Shown in pieces: positions 28,349 to 36,492 of a DNA stretch of 64,000 nt (positions are counted from its first letter, which is position 1; the number at the start of each line of letters is the position of its first letter). The stretch lies in assembly GCA_017521325.1 (NCBI GenBank), contig JAFXCV010000020.1, positions 1 to 64,000 of the forward strand, given 5' to 3'. The position numbers were made by a program, and so were the translations under genes. Below the pieces are notes generated by a model, which saw only the letters and a list, made by a program, of their open reading frames with translations, searched no databases and was not told where the DNA came from. Source of the DNA: Oscillospiraceae bacterium. Its GTDB lineage: Bacteria; Bacillota; Clostridia; Oscillospirales; Ruminococcaceae.

Positions 28349-29074
28349 TTATTCACAAGCTCTTGCGGAGTTCATGATTGCGTACACATCGTTGCTATCC
28401 ATGCCCTTGACCAGTATGCCGGTCACGGTGTTCAGATCATCCGTGGAGTACACTTCCAGAAGTCCTGTGGAAATAAATCCGCAGATGGTATCGGTTTCAT
28501 AAATCTGCACAGGGCCGTACTGCGCAGCAGTTGATTTGAGTGTGCCTGCCACAAGGAAAGCGGCTGCCTGATTGAAGTTCCAGAAGCTGTTGTCCTCCTT
28601 GCTTGTCAGATAACAGCATTTGTAGGTGTTGTAGGCACTGTCGGGAATGCCGTTGCCCATCGCTTCAAAGCCCTTCCGAAGCTGCTTCGTGCTGATGCTG
28701 ACATTGCCGGAGGACATCGTTTCCTCCATCGTATCCTCCAGCATCAGATTCAGATCACTCAGATCCTCGGGAGACATCATTAATACCGATATGCTTTTAT
28801 CAGTGTTGCGATAAATCACCACTGAATCCACTGATGTTTCCGTTTTGACAAGCTCTTTCGGGATATCAATGGCAATATGCCCGTTGTCGATGGTCTGCAC
28901 GTCCTCATTGCGGACATCATATTCCGTGAAATATGTCGCTGTCTCTCCGATATTGCTAAGAATTGCCTTTGAGCCGGCATAGAGCATAATACGGGGAACG
29001 AAGAACCATGCGGCAGCTGCCAGAACCAGCAGAACTGCAATGACGGTAATGACGATTTTCTTAGATTTAGACAT
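28349..29074 (-). CDS. Membrane-anchored protein, paralogue B (unknown)
   Basis: The 241-residue protein has an N-terminal anchor (SKSKKIVITVIAVLLVLAAA) and an extracellular domain. It is shorter than paralogue A near the C-terminus, where A has an extra segment around VSVTLESDGISR. The N-terminal and C-terminal thirds are the most alike, the middle more diverged. AAAGGAG precedes the ATG. It lies 15 bases after the divergent CAAX gene and is probably in that operon. Function unknown; both paralogues sit with CAAX proteases, which may be functionally linked. Confidence 0.75.
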   Translation of the reverse strand: MSKSKKIVITVIAVLLVLAAAAWFFVPRIMLYAGSKAILSNIGETATYFTEYDVRNEDVQTIDNGHIAIDIPKELVKTETSVDSVVIYRNTDKSISVLMMSPEDLSDLNLMLEDTMEETMSSGNVSISTKQLRKGFEAMGNGIPDSAYNTYKCCYLTSKEDNSFWNFNQAAAFLVAGTLKSTAAQYGPVQIYETDTICGFISTGLLEVYSTDDLNTVTGILVKGMDSNDVYAIMNSARACE

Positions 29075-29089
29075 AATTTTCTCCTTTTG

Positions 29090-29914
29090 TTATTGTGCGT
29101 TCTCCGTGCTTTCCTTGGTGTGAAGCTGACGGATGAACCAGATGATGGGGACTGCAAGGAACACAAGCTGGATGACGATCCAGACAATTCCTGTATAGCC
29201 CGTGCTATTGGATGTGTGGAAAGCGTAGCTGAACTGCGGAATCAGTGTTGTTGCATTAAAAATGATATGTGCAAGGATGCTGTGCCAGAGACTGCCTGTT
29301 CTCAGATACACCAGTGCGAGAACGGTGCAGAGAAGGAAGGTGGAAATTGCGCTGCGAAGTCCCGGGAGATGCAGCAGCATGAACACTACGCCGCTGCCGA
29401 TGCAGAGCTTCGGGACGGATGCAAAGTGTTTGCAAAGGACGATCGGGAAATATCTGGTCAGCAGTGCATCAACGACGGGTACGAGCAGCAGGAGGTAGAG
29501 CGTGGTCTGCCAGCCTGTGTGGAAAATGTTACTGCCGCCGATGGCTTTAAGATAGTCGAGGAAATTTCCGTCGGAAGGAATTGAAAACTTCGGTCCGTCC
29601 GACAGCATGAAAATCACTGTATCAAGCAGTTGGTTCGCTGCATACAGAAAGAGTGCAGCCATTACAGGTGGAAGAAGATTCGATGTCGGGAAGTCCTTCA
29701 GCACCTTCGGTGTGATTTCTTTCCTGCGGCGCAGCAGCAGAAATCCGAATACTACACTGATAAGCATGCTGCCTGCATAGAAATAGAAATTCCACCTGGA
29801 CAGTCCCGGGGAAAAACAAAGCGGCAGGATGCTGACGATCGTCAGCAATATGGTGCAAAGGATTACAGGGAGCATGCTCAGGCATGCGGTTTTGATTTTT
29901 TGTCCGATACCCAT
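29090..29914 (-). CDS. CAAX-protease-like (Abi) membrane protein with degenerate active site
   Basis: The 274-residue protein has about 8 hydrophobic spans and the C-terminal layout of the CPBP/Abi family: FMLLHLPGL and LWHSILAHIIFNATT match motifs 2 and 3. Motif 1, normally Glu-Glu-x3-Arg, is replaced by VVDALLTRYF, so both glutamates are missing and only the Arg remains. The protein is probably not an active protease of the usual kind, or is a binding homologue. It follows the intact family member after 22 bases. CPBP proteins act in membrane protein processing and bacteriocin self-immunity; the role here is unknown. Confidence 0.75.
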   Translation of the reverse strand: MGIGQKIKTACLSMLPVILCTILLTIVSILPLCFSPGLSRWNFYFYAGSMLISVVFGFLLLRRRKEITPKVLKDFPTSNLLPPVMAALFLYAANQLLDTVIFMLSDGPKFSIPSDGNFLDYLKAIGGSNIFHTGWQTTLYLLLLVPVVDALLTRYFPIVLCKHFASVPKLCIGSGVVFMLLHLPGLRSAISTFLLCTVLALVYLRTGSLWHSILAHIIFNATTLIPQFSYAFHTSNSTGYTGIVWIVIQLVFLAVPIIWFIRQLHTKESTENAQ

Positions 29915-29936
29915 GATTTTGTCCTTTCTATGTGGT

Positions 29937-30869
29937 TTACTGTACGGAATACTGCGCAGGCGCCGCAGGCTTTACGGGAGCTTTGGCTTCAAACTCCGGA
30001 TCGGGCAGCCCTGTTTCGGTGTTGACCTTGAAATAGTCGGTGTTGTATTTCTTGCGGAAATACAGGAAATAGTAGACGAGGGAAACCGCCAGCAGCACGC
30101 CGTTAACAGCTACCCACCACCACTGACCAAGCACAAAGCCGTTCTTTTCGTAATACACATTGCCGAAAATGGGCAGCAGGCAGAGAAGATTGTGCAGTGC
30201 GTGTTCGATGAGCGTGTACCAGAGATTTCTGGTCTTGCAGTAAACATATGCCATGGTAAAGCCCCCGATGAATACATTCAGGAAGCCCTGTACATTGTAC
30301 AGATGCATGGAAGCGAAGTAGATGGCATTGGCAAGGCAGATGATCCATGCGGAGTAAGCACCTCTGGGAAATTCCAGTCCGCAGTAGCGGAACATCAGCT
30401 CTTCGGCAATCGGTGCGCCAATGACGCCCACTACAAATCCTACCCAGCCCTCGGGGAGCGTGCGGTTTGGTTCTACTTCCATGAAATTGGAAAGCACAAG
30501 TCCGCCGAAATGGTCGCAGACCTCACCCATCGACCATGAGAAGATCAGCAGCATGATCGGTACGGTGATGTCGAAATTCTGAAAGCTCAGAACCTTTTTA
30601 AAGGAGGTTCTGTTGCGCTTGCGGATCAGAAAGCAGCCGATGATTGCACCGAGCAGCATGCATGCCTGGTCGGTGAGCATCACCGCAGGATTGGTTGTCA
30701 GATCTTCAATCAGTGTCATCGGATCAAATGTGCCGCCCTGTGCAAATTTCGGCACGAGCAGGAGGATCATAATGACAGTCAACGCAACAGAGGAAAGCGT
30801 CAGATAAAACAGAAGCGGTGACAGACTGAGGAATGGTGAAATCAGACGTTGTTTTTTTAGCTGTGTCAT
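29937..30869 (-). CDS. CAAX-protease-family (CPBP/Abi) intramembrane metalloprotease
   Basis: The 310-residue protein has about 8 membrane spans and the three CPBP motifs: PIAEELMFRYCGLEFPRG (motif 1, Glu-Glu-x3-Arg), FASMHLYNVQG (motif 2 His) and LWYTLIEHALHNLL (motif 3 His). It should be an active intramembrane endopeptidase. The C-terminus has a hydrophilic tail (TETGLPDPEFEAKAPVKPAA) that recurs as a remnant at 28261-28348. It is the first gene of a minus-strand operon driven by a consensus promoter. AAAGGAA precedes the ATG. Confidence 0.85.
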   Translation of the reverse strand: MTQLKKQRLISPFLSLSPLLFYLTLSSVALTVIMILLLVPKFAQGGTFDPMTLIEDLTTNPAVMLTDQACMLLGAIIGCFLIRKRNRTSFKKVLSFQNFDITVPIMLLIFSWSMGEVCDHFGGLVLSNFMEVEPNRTLPEGWVGFVVGVIGAPIAEELMFRYCGLEFPRGAYSAWIICLANAIYFASMHLYNVQGFLNVFIGGFTMAYVYCKTRNLWYTLIEHALHNLLCLLPIFGNVYYEKNGFVLGQWWWVAVNGVLLAVSLVYYFLYFRKKYNTDYFKVNTETGLPDPEFEAKAPVKPAAPAQYSVQ

Positions 30870-30910
30870 AATAGGTTCCTTTCTTTGGGTAAATGTAATT
30901 TACAATTCAT

Positions 30911-30939
30911 ATTATAGCACAGTTTCCATGTCTTGTCAA
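30911..30939 (-). promoter_or_regulatory. Consensus promoter of the CAAX-protease operon
   Basis: On the minus strand TTGACA (30939-30934) and TATAAT (30916-30911) are both perfect and separated by 17 bases, 42 bases before the ATG. It should drive the run of genes down to 27478. Confidence 0.9.
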
Positions 30940-30964
30940 TAGGTTTTTGAAAATAATTATAAGT

Positions 30965-30993
30965 AAAAAGCCGGACGGCTGAAACCGTCCGGC
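30965..30993 (-). terminator. Rho-independent terminator after flavodoxin
   Basis: A perfect 9-bp stem (GCCGGACGG with CCGTCCGGC) and 6-base loop are followed on the minus strand by CTTTTTACTT. It closes the flavodoxin/DUF3793 unit. Confidence 0.85.
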
Positions 30994-31010
30994 AAATTTG
31001 TATGATTTGT

Positions 31011-31418
31011 TTATTCTGCAAGTGCTTTTCCGAGTTCCCTGCATTGTGCAAGGGCGTCGTCATCCGGCATTTCATTTGCAATCAGACCCGCATCATTCAC
31101 AAGTGCGATGCCCTGCGCCCTGCAGCGGGATTCCCATTCACGCATCCACTCACCGTCGCCCCAGCCGTAAGAGCCGAAGAGTGCGAGCTTCTTGCCTGCA
31201 AGCTTGCCTTCTACAGCGGTGAAGAATGGTTCAAACTCACCTTCCTCCAGCACCTCTGCGCCCATTGCAGGGCAGCCGAATGCCAGTGCATCGTAGTCCT
31301 CCACATTGCCGCTGAAATCCGCCACTGTGTACAGCTCTGCATTTGCAGCTTCTGCAATTGCCTTTGCCATTGCTTCGGTGTTTCCAGTGGCGCTCCAATA
31401 GATGACTGCTTTTTTCAT
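31011..31418 (-). CDS. Flavodoxin
   Basis: The 135-residue short-chain flavodoxin has the FMN phosphate loop YWSATGNTEAMAKAI, the second flavin loop FGCPAMGAEVLEE and the third loop FGSYGWGDGEWMREW. It carries one or two electrons at low potential and can replace ferredoxin when iron is short. GGAGG lies upstream of the ATG. It follows the DUF3793 gene after 14 bases, in one unit with DtxR-like operators upstream, which fits expression under iron limitation. Confidence 0.92.
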   Translation of the reverse strand: MKKAVIYWSATGNTEAMAKAIAEAANAELYTVADFSGNVEDYDALAFGCPAMGAEVLEEGEFEPFFTAVEGKLAGKKLALFGSYGWGDGEWMREWESRCRAQGIALVNDAGLIANEMPDDDALAQCRELGKALAE

Positions 31419-31432
31419 GCTTCCTACCTCCG

Positions 31433-32002
31433 TTAAGAAATCTTGAGAGCCTGGTAGATATCCGCACCCTCATTTAATTTGTTGCACAGAAAATTTCTGC
31501 ACTTTTTATAATTGGAAAATGTCCTTTGCGCCGCTTCTTCGCAGCCGTAGACCTTCCAGAAGCCGCAGAACTTGTAGTTTTCACCCTTGTTCTCAATGAA
31601 TCCGATCACATCCTCCATCGGATAACCAAGGAAAATGCCGATTTCATGGGGAAAATCCTCGCATTCTGCAATGCGTTCCGAAAGCTTGCCAAGACAGGCA
31701 TCCAGCCCCTCAGCTATCGGATAGCCGCATTCCTCCAGCATCCGGCACACCTGCACATCGGAAAGCCTTGCTGTCAGAAGCTTTTCGTGATAGATCAGCA
31801 GAAGCGCACGCTCCGTACAGCGGCAGAGAATCCGGCTTCGCAGTCCTTTTGCAGCGACACGACGGTTGAACGCCGCAGAATCGCCATCCACATCGAATTC
31901 CTTGCAGCGCAGGGAAAGCAGACTTGCGCACTTGATGCCAAGCAGCGTCGGCGCAGAATGCACCGCAAGTCTTTGCCCGAAATTACCATATTCCATCTCC
32001 AT
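31433..32002 (-). CDS. DUF3793 family protein
   Basis: The 189-residue protein matches DUF3793 as I know it: HSAPTLLGIKCASLLSL near the start, and FPHEIGIFLGYPMEDVIGFI and the CGFWKVYGCEEAA segment near the end. It is rich in cysteine. DUF3793 genes commonly sit beside flavodoxin and DUF2325 genes in Clostridia, but the function is not known to me. The ATG has GGAGG 9 bases upstream. Two operator-like palindromes lie just upstream, so it probably starts the DUF3793-flavodoxin transcript. Confidence 0.85.
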   Translation of the reverse strand: MEMEYGNFGQRLAVHSAPTLLGIKCASLLSLRCKEFDVDGDSAAFNRRVAAKGLRSRILCRCTERALLLIYHEKLLTARLSDVQVCRMLEECGYPIAEGLDACLGKLSERIAECEDFPHEIGIFLGYPMEDVIGFIENKGENYKFCGFWKVYGCEEAAQRTFSNYKKCRNFLCNKLNEGADIYQALKIS

Positions 32003-32020
32003 GAGAAAATCCCTCCTTTT

Positions 32021-32038
32021 GGTAAGCTCATGCTAACC
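32021..32038 (-). promoter_or_regulatory. DtxR-like operator, proximal to DUF3793
   Basis: GGTAAGC-TCAT-GCTAACC is an inverted repeat with one mismatch, 18 bases before the DUF3793 ATG. It shares the half-site (G)TTAGC/GCTAA(C) and 4-base spacer with the sites at 32059 and 32441. The form resembles iron- or manganese-responsive DtxR/IdeR-type operators; the regulator is not in the window. Confidence 0.6.
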
Positions 32039-32058
32039 GCTATTTTGAAAAATTACAC

Positions 32059-32076
32059 AGTAAGCATGCGCTAACT
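32059..32076 (-). promoter_or_regulatory. DtxR-like operator, distal to DUF3793
   Basis: AGTAAGC-ATGC-GCTAACT is an inverted repeat with one mismatch, 38 bases upstream of the proximal site. The paired sites upstream of one gene suggest cooperative binding. Confidence 0.6.
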
Positions 32077-32141
32077 ATGCGTTCAAAAATATGTGCCCGC
32101 TGCAATTAGGATGGGCAGAGCTGACGGAAATATTCCTGCAA

Positions 32142-32423
32142 TTATTTGCAGTACTGTTCCAGCGCACTTTTGAGTGCACTTGCACTGGAACTGTGGATTC
32201 TTGCCACGGGAATCGCATGCTTTGCCGATTTTCTGTTCACGCTGTTAAGCATTTTATGGGAACAGGTACCGGTAAATACAATCATGAGATCGGGCGTGCC
32301 GAGTTTGTTTTCAAAGTCGGACGGCATCTGCGTAAAAACCTTCGCCTTGCAGGAGAAGCTCTTGCAGATGTCCTTGTATCTGGCTGCCATGCGGTCATTG
32401 CCGCCGATGACTACTACGCTCAT
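32142..32423 (-). CDS. DUF2325 family protein
   Basis: The 93-residue protein begins SVVVIGGNDRMAARYKDIC and contains PDLMIVFTGTCSHKMLNSVN and the end RIHSSSASALKSALEQ, which match DUF2325. The family is a small Rossmann-like domain of unknown function, often next to DUF3793, flavodoxin or iron-transport genes. The ATG follows AAAGGAAG. A perfect operator palindrome lies 18 bases upstream of the start, so it is controlled with the following DUF3793-flavodoxin genes. Confidence 0.87.
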   Translation of the reverse strand: MSVVVIGGNDRMAARYKDICKSFSCKAKVFTQMPSDFENKLGTPDLMIVFTGTCSHKMLNSVNRKSAKHAIPVARIHSSSASALKSALEQYCK

Positions 32424-32440
32424 TGTTCTCTTCCTTTCTG

Positions 32441-32456
32441 GTTAGCCTTTGCTAAC
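32441..32456 (-). promoter_or_regulatory. DtxR-like operator upstream of DUF2325
   Basis: GTTAGC-CTTT-GCTAAC is a perfect 6+4+6 inverted repeat just upstream of the DUF2325 ribosome binding site. It is the best of three matching sites in 440 bases and defines the motif for the other two. Confidence 0.65.
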
Positions 32457-32537
32457 TATAGTATATCACAGATGGGAGCATTTGTCAAGCATCTTTTTCT
32501 AATTGGAAGAAAAAAACAAACCGCAGCAATCAATATG

Positions 32538-32703
32538 CTGCGGTCAGCTTGTCAAAAAAGGGGTAAGTTTCTCTAAACTTGCCCCCACCCCAACCCCTCC
32601 CCCTTTGGGGGAGGGGCAATATTGTGTGGGTACTGCATACCCACACCCGCCAAAGGACTTCGTCCTTTGAATCTGATAAGTTTTTTCGACAGTCTGACCG
32701 CAG
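32538..32703. repeat. Fold-back repeat element, copy 1
   Basis: The element is bounded by imperfect terminal inverted repeats: CTGCGGTCAGCTTGTC then an A-run on the left, and a T-run then CGACAGTCTGACCGCAG on the right. Inside are three hairpins: a CCCCTCCCC/GGGGAGGGG stem, a GTGGGTA/TACCCAC stem and an AAAGGAC/GTCCTTT stem. No open frame. MITE-like by structure; no transposase is nearby. Confidence 0.7.
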
Positions 32704-32714
32704 AATTCAATATG

Positions 32715-32882
32715 CTGCGGTCAGCTTGTCAAAAAAAGGGGTAAGTTTCTCTAAACTTGCCCCCCACCCCAACCTCTCCCCCAAAGGTGGAGGGGCAATA
32801 TTGTGTGGGTACTGCGTACCCACACCCGCCAAAGGACGAAGCCCTTTGAATCTGATAAGATTTTTCGACAGTCAGACCGCAG
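32715..32882. repeat. Fold-back repeat element, copy 2
   Basis: A second copy in direct orientation, about 90 percent alike, starts 177 bases after the first and has the same terminal inverted repeats and internal hairpins. A third partial end (TCAATATGCTGCGGTTTGCG) follows at 32886. Together the copies fill the gap between DUF2325 and the peptidase gene. Confidence 0.7.
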
Positions 32883-32918
32883 CAGTCAATATGCTGCGGT
32901 TTGCGGAGCTGTAATGAA

Positions 32919-34271
32919 TTATGCACCTTTTTGGATGATGACCGCCTGACTTTCCATATAGGCGTAGCGGTCTTCGACCGTGGAGCGTGCATAGGCTTTC
33001 AGACCGTTGCCCTTGTAGGGGTCATTGATATAATAGTAGTCATCGTCGTAGCCGACAAGCACCAGACAATGTTCGCTGCGCTTCCATGTGAAAAGCTTGC
33101 CGGTGGAGGTGATGTACCACTGTCTGCCGGGGGTGGATTCGACCATATTGATGGTTGCCCAGATGGCAACGGGCTGTCCCTTGTCGATGTAATCCGTCAG
33201 CAGCTGCGAGAGGGGCGTGCCTGTGAGATTCACAGCAGTGTCGCCGTTTGTCAGCAGCTTGTTGAGTGCCTTGGTGATGACGGGTGCATAGCAGCCAAAG
33301 CCGCTTGAAGATCTCGGATCGCCGATAAAGGCTTCAGCGGGATGCGGCCCGTAGAGCTTACCGCCGCTGGAATAGAGATATCCTATGTCGAGCGCCTTGT
33401 CAATAAAGGTGTCGATGGAGGTGTCATAGCCTGCATCACGCAGGAGCATAACTGCACTTGCACTTTCACATCCTGTGGGATAGCCGATCTGGCTGATGTA
33501 GGGTGTGTCAAGCAGCACCTTGGTGACGATGCCTGATTCGTTTGTGGTGATGCCGTTCAGGGTTTCACCGCAGACGAGTGTGCCGTTTTCAGGATGGAAA
33601 TAATACTTCTGCTCACCGATTTCCTGCATTCCCGTCAGTGCCTTCCCATTTGAAAAACAGTAGGATGCAGCGTCCGTATGCAGCCAGCCCGACTGCAGTG
33701 CGCCTTCCTCATCAAACAGGTAGGAGTTTCCGTCGATTACTTCATCCCCCGTGCAGAGGATATAATCCTCACCGGCGTAGTAGGCGGACAGTCCGTCAAG
33801 GATCCAGCCTTTTTGCAGAATGCCCTGTGCATCGGCGAAATGCAGCACGGAGCCGAGTGCGGCAGGGGTTTCACCTGCACCTGTTGATGCAGCGTAGACA
33901 AGGATCTGTGCGGCATCAATGGCATTGATATTGCCATCGAGATTGCAGTCGCCGTGATCGGCAGCATCCGACGGGAAACCGAGTGCCTGCAGTTCCACGC
34001 TCACACTTTTGCCGGAAACCGCAGAAGCGGCAGCCGCCGTCAGGAGATATGCCGCATCTACCGTGCTGATTGCGGAATTTCCGTCAACATCTCCTATGAG
34101 AAGCGATGGGGGAGCGTAAATTTTCCCCGTCAGTGCTGTGCCGTCCCGATAATAGCTTGCGGAATCGCCGTCATAAACAATTCCGTCTTTCTGTTCGGAT
34201 GCCTGCACGGAAAGGGGAGAAGCAGCGCACATGCATGCCAGAAAGAACGAAAGTGTCTTTTTCATGTTCAT
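32919..34271 (-). CDS. Secreted C39-like peptidase with internal dockerin and cell-wall-binding repeats
   Basis: The 450-residue protein has a signal peptide (1 to about 25), a type I dockerin at about 60-130 with two Ca-binding segments (GDVDGNSAISTVDAAYLL and GDCNLDGNINAIDAAQIL), choline/glucan-binding-like repeats at about 140-225 (LQKGWILDG, LQSGWLHTD, KYYFHPENG), and a C39_2-type peptidase domain with likely catalytic Cys268 (PTGCESAS), His401 (SEHCLVLVGYD) and Asp417. The dockerin would attach it to a scaffoldin cohesin, the repeats to wall glycans. A dockerin between the signal peptide and the other domains is less usual than a C-terminal one. ATG 34271 has GGAGG 7 bases upstream. Confidence 0.85.
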   Translation of the reverse strand: MNMKKTLSFFLACMCAASPLSVQASEQKDGIVYDGDSASYYRDGTALTGKIYAPPSLLIGDVDGNSAISTVDAAYLLTAAAASAVSGKSVSVELQALGFPSDAADHGDCNLDGNINAIDAAQILVYAASTGAGETPAALGSVLHFADAQGILQKGWILDGLSAYYAGEDYILCTGDEVIDGNSYLFDEEGALQSGWLHTDAASYCFSNGKALTGMQEIGEQKYYFHPENGTLVCGETLNGITTNESGIVTKVLLDTPYISQIGYPTGCESASAVMLLRDAGYDTSIDTFIDKALDIGYLYSSGGKLYGPHPAEAFIGDPRSSSGFGCYAPVITKALNKLLTNGDTAVNLTGTPLSQLLTDYIDKGQPVAIWATINMVESTPGRQWYITSTGKLFTWKRSEHCLVLVGYDDDYYYINDPYKGNGLKAYARSTVEDRYAYMESQAVIIQKGA

Positions 34272-34290
34272 AAATCTACCTCCGTTTAAT

Positions 34291-34325
34291 AAAAAGGCTC
34301 CGCCTGCGGACATGCAAACGGAGCC
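34291..34325 (-). terminator. Intrinsic terminator between eno and the peptidase gene
   Basis: On the minus strand the stem GGCTCCG/CGGAGCC with a 16-base partly paired loop is followed by TTTTTATT. It ends eno transcription. Because a promoter lies upstream of it (34339-34367), it may also attenuate the peptidase transcript. Confidence 0.8.
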
Positions 34326-34338
34326 GTCGGATAGATTC

Positions 34339-35701
<1,363 letters not shown>

Positions 35702-35723
35702 TCACAAATCCGTCACGAAACTC

Positions 35724-35752
35724 TTGTATGATAAAGGAAAATCTGGTATAAT
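35724..35752 (+). promoter_or_regulatory. Promoter of the second two-component system
   Basis: TTGTAT (35724-35729) and TATAAT (35747-35752) are 17 bases apart, 59 bases upstream of the response regulator ATG. Confidence 0.8.
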
Positions 35753-35811
35753 ATAAAGGAATGCATTTCATTGAGATGCCAAAACCCATGATACAGAAAG
35801 GATGTGGCGGT

Positions 35812-36492
35812 ATGAGCAGAATTTTAATCGTAGATGACGAGGTGAGCATCCGTGCCGTTGTCAGAGAATATGCGGAATTTGAGGAATATGAGGTCGATGA
35901 AGCGGAAAACGGCATGGAAGCCGTGGAAAAATGCCGTGCGAATGATTATGACATGATCATCATGGATGTTATGATGCCAAAGCTTGACGGCTATTCGGCG
36001 AGCAAGGAGATCCGCAGGCACAAGAATATTCCGATCATCATGCTCTCGGCAAGGGGCGAGGAGTATGACAAGCTCTTTGGCTTTGAAATTGGTGTGGATG
36101 ATTATGTGGTCAAGCCCTTTTCTCCCAAGGAACTGATGGCAAGAGTCAAGGCAGTGCTCAAGCGTGGCAGAACCGAAAACGCAAGCTCCAGAGAACGCCT
36201 GAAATTCGAGGGGCTGGAGATCGACCTTGCAGGACGTGAAGTCTATGTCAACGGGCAGAAGGCTTCCATGACGCCAAAGGAATACGATCTGCTGTTCTAT
36301 CTGGTGCGCAATATCAACCTTGCCATGACCAGGGACAAGCTGCTGGAAGCTGTCTGGGGCTATGATTTCTTCGGCGATGACCGCACGGTGGATACGCATA
36401 TCAAAATGCTGCGCAACAGCCTTGGCGAATACCGCAAATTCATCGTAACTCTGCGTGGCATGGGCTACAAGTTTGAAGCAGATGCGCATTAA
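35812..36492 (+). CDS. OmpR/PhoB-family response regulator (second system)
   Basis: The 226-residue protein has a receiver domain (VDDEVSIRAVVREYA, phosphoacceptor Asp52 in IIMDVMMPKLDG, DDYVVKPFSPKELMARVK) and an OmpR-type winged helix (MTPKEYDLLFYLVRNIN, DDRTVDTHIKMLRNSL). ATG 35812 follows AAAGGATG. The stop overlaps the start of the kinase gene, so the pair is translationally coupled. Its target genes cannot be told; the two small RNAs just downstream of the kinase are possible members of the regulon. Confidence 0.94.
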   Translation: MSRILIVDDEVSIRAVVREYAEFEEYEVDEAENGMEAVEKCRANDYDMIIMDVMMPKLDGYSASKEIRRHKNIPIIMLSARGEEYDKLFGFEIGVDDYVVKPFSPKELMARVKAVLKRGRTENASSRERLKFEGLEIDLAGREVYVNGQKASMTPKEYDLLFYLVRNINLAMTRDKLLEAVWGYDFFGDDRTVDTHIKMLRNSLGEYRKFIVTLRGMGYKFEADAH

